Positions 63,626-64,000 of a stretch of 64,000 nucleotides of DNA are shown here, in pieces (positions within the stretch are counted from its first letter, which is position 1; every line of letters begins with the position of its first letter). Origin of the DNA: Heyndrickxia acidiproducens DSM 23148 (GTDB lineage Bacteria; Bacillota; Bacilli; Bacillales; Bacillaceae_C); the NCBI RefSeq assembly GCF_000374345.1, contig NZ_KB893977.1, positions 62,001 through 126,000 on the forward strand, given 5' to 3'. Position numbers and translations under genes: made by a program. The notes beneath the pieces are model-generated. The model did no database searches, was not told the DNA's origin, and was given only the letters and a program-made list of their open reading frames with translations.

Positions 63626-63703
63626 CAAAAACAGCAAAAATCAACGACTTTCATTCAAAAACGGTCATATTCGATTAATCATGATTCATTTTTGCTGTTT
63701 TTG
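63626..63703. repeat. Perfect 16-bp inverted repeat upstream of fruK
   Basis: CAAAAACAGCAAAAAT (63626-63641) and its exact reverse complement (63688-63703), 46 bases apart. CATTCAAAAAC also occurs twice as a direct repeat (starting 63623 and 63652). Possibly an operator region for fruK. The remaining bases of 63411-63750 show no gene. Confidence 0.6.
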
Positions 63704-63750
63704 CCATAATTTTCATGATCTGAGATGCACCAGGCAAATCTGCGGCCGTT

Positions 63751-63779
63751 AAAAACCCCCGCCGGAGCATGGCGGGGGC
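63751..63779 (-). terminator. bkd operon terminator
   Basis: CCCCCGCC pairs with GGCGGGGG around a seven-base loop and is followed by T5 on the minus strand, 24 bases after the bkdB stop. Confidence 0.88.
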
Positions 63780-63802
63780 TGATCAGCAACACCTTTTACT
63801 TA

Positions 63803-64000
63803 TTAATAGATGGGCGTTGTTTCCGGGCTGATGGCTTCTAAAATTTCTTTCACGCGTTTTAAGAAGCGGCCGCAAATCAGCCCGTCTAAAATCCGGTGGT
63901 CAAGTGACATACACAAATTAACCATATCACGGACGGCAATCATGCCATTGTTCATCACCACGGGGCGCTTAACGATTGACTCGACCTGCAAAATTGCAGC
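63803..64000 (-). CDS. bkdB: Branched-chain 2-oxo acid dehydrogenase E2, C-terminal end
   Basis: The last 65 codons of a dihydrolipoyl acyltransferase; the gene continues past the right edge. The catalytic motif DHRILDG is visible in MSLDHRILDGLICGRFLKRVKEILE, preceded by VKRPVVMNNGMIAVRDMVNLC. The tail and its place next to yqj genes fit BkdB (BfmBB) of the branched-chain 2-oxo acid dehydrogenase, which supplies primers for branched fatty acids. PdhC or OdhB are less likely. It is the last gene of its operon. Confidence 0.82.
   Translation of the reverse strand, partial: AAILQVESIVKRPVVMNNGMIAVRDMVNLCMSLDHRILDGLICGRFLKRVKEILEAISPETTPIY

Overview
The window is ordinary chromosomal DNA of an endospore-forming member of the Bacillaceae. 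This rests on a dense, almost unbroken run of genes in Bacillus subtilis-like order, including many sporulation and germination genes (sleB/ypeB, cotJABC, spmAB/dacB, spoVA, spoIIA/sigF, dacF, spoIIM, mciZ). Moderate GC content and the absence of rib, drm and other genes at their usual places make a Heyndrickxia (Bacillus) coagulans-like species plausible. That species guess is inference and was not tested. I saw no rRNA, tRNA, insertion sequence, prophage or CRISPR array.

Layout. (1) 1-12.2 kb, mostly minus strand: gpsA, der, yphA, ypzI (+), the S1 homologue ypfD, cmk, ypfA (PilZ), ypeB-sleB, ypdA, gudB, mecB. (2) 12.2-19.9 kb: ypbG, the spore-coat operon cotJABC (+), ypbF, a short ypbE-like gene, ypbD, recS, ypbB, ferredoxin (+), and ribU behind an FMN riboswitch. 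(3) 20-31 kb: resEDCBA (cytochrome c maturation and redox two-component system), rluB, spmB-spmA-dacB, scpB-scpA and a 30-codon YjcZ-type sporulation protein with a sigma-K-like promoter. (4) 31-43.6 kb: ribT alone, lysA, a shortened spoVA operon (AA-AB-AF only) behind a sigma-G-like promoter, spoIIAA-spoIIAB-sigF behind a sigma-H-like promoter, dacF, xerD, yqzK, fur, spoIIM, yqxK, nudF. (5) 43.7-50.8 kb, mostly plus strand: mciZ, yqkF, sinI-sinR, yqkE (-), xpaC-yaaN, yqkD, yaaH. (6) 50.8-64 kb: yolD-like/polY2 with SOS boxes, yqjQ, a proline T-box with proI, rnz, zwf, a short dispersed-type repeat, yueI, dinB, a lone cheW, yqjE, prli42, an L,D-transpeptidase, fruK, and the end of bkdB.

How the genes work together. 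Much of the content serves the sporulation cycle. Entry and cell-division control come from SinI/SinR, MciZ, and SpoIIAA/SpoIIAB with sigma-F. Engulfment and cortex work come from SpoIIM, DacB, DacF and SpmAB. Coat proteins, SpoVA proteins and germination lytic enzymes (SleB/YpeB, YaaH) follow. The remainder covers respiration (Res), chromosome maintenance (Der, ScpAB, XerD, RecS, two Y-family polymerases) and central metabolism (Zwf, FruK, GudB, LysA, ProI, Bkd).

Three very short genes begin with TTG or are under 50 codons and are easily missed: mciZ, sinI and prli42. The most interesting departures from the B. subtilis arrangement are ribT without ribDEAH next to a riboswitch-controlled RibU, a spoVA operon lacking AC-AD-AE, sinIR away from tapA-sipW-tasA, and several unexplained intergenic structures. 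These last are a sinR promoter/RBS palindrome, a possible small RNA near 62.4 kb, and a 16-bp inverted repeat upstream of fruK.
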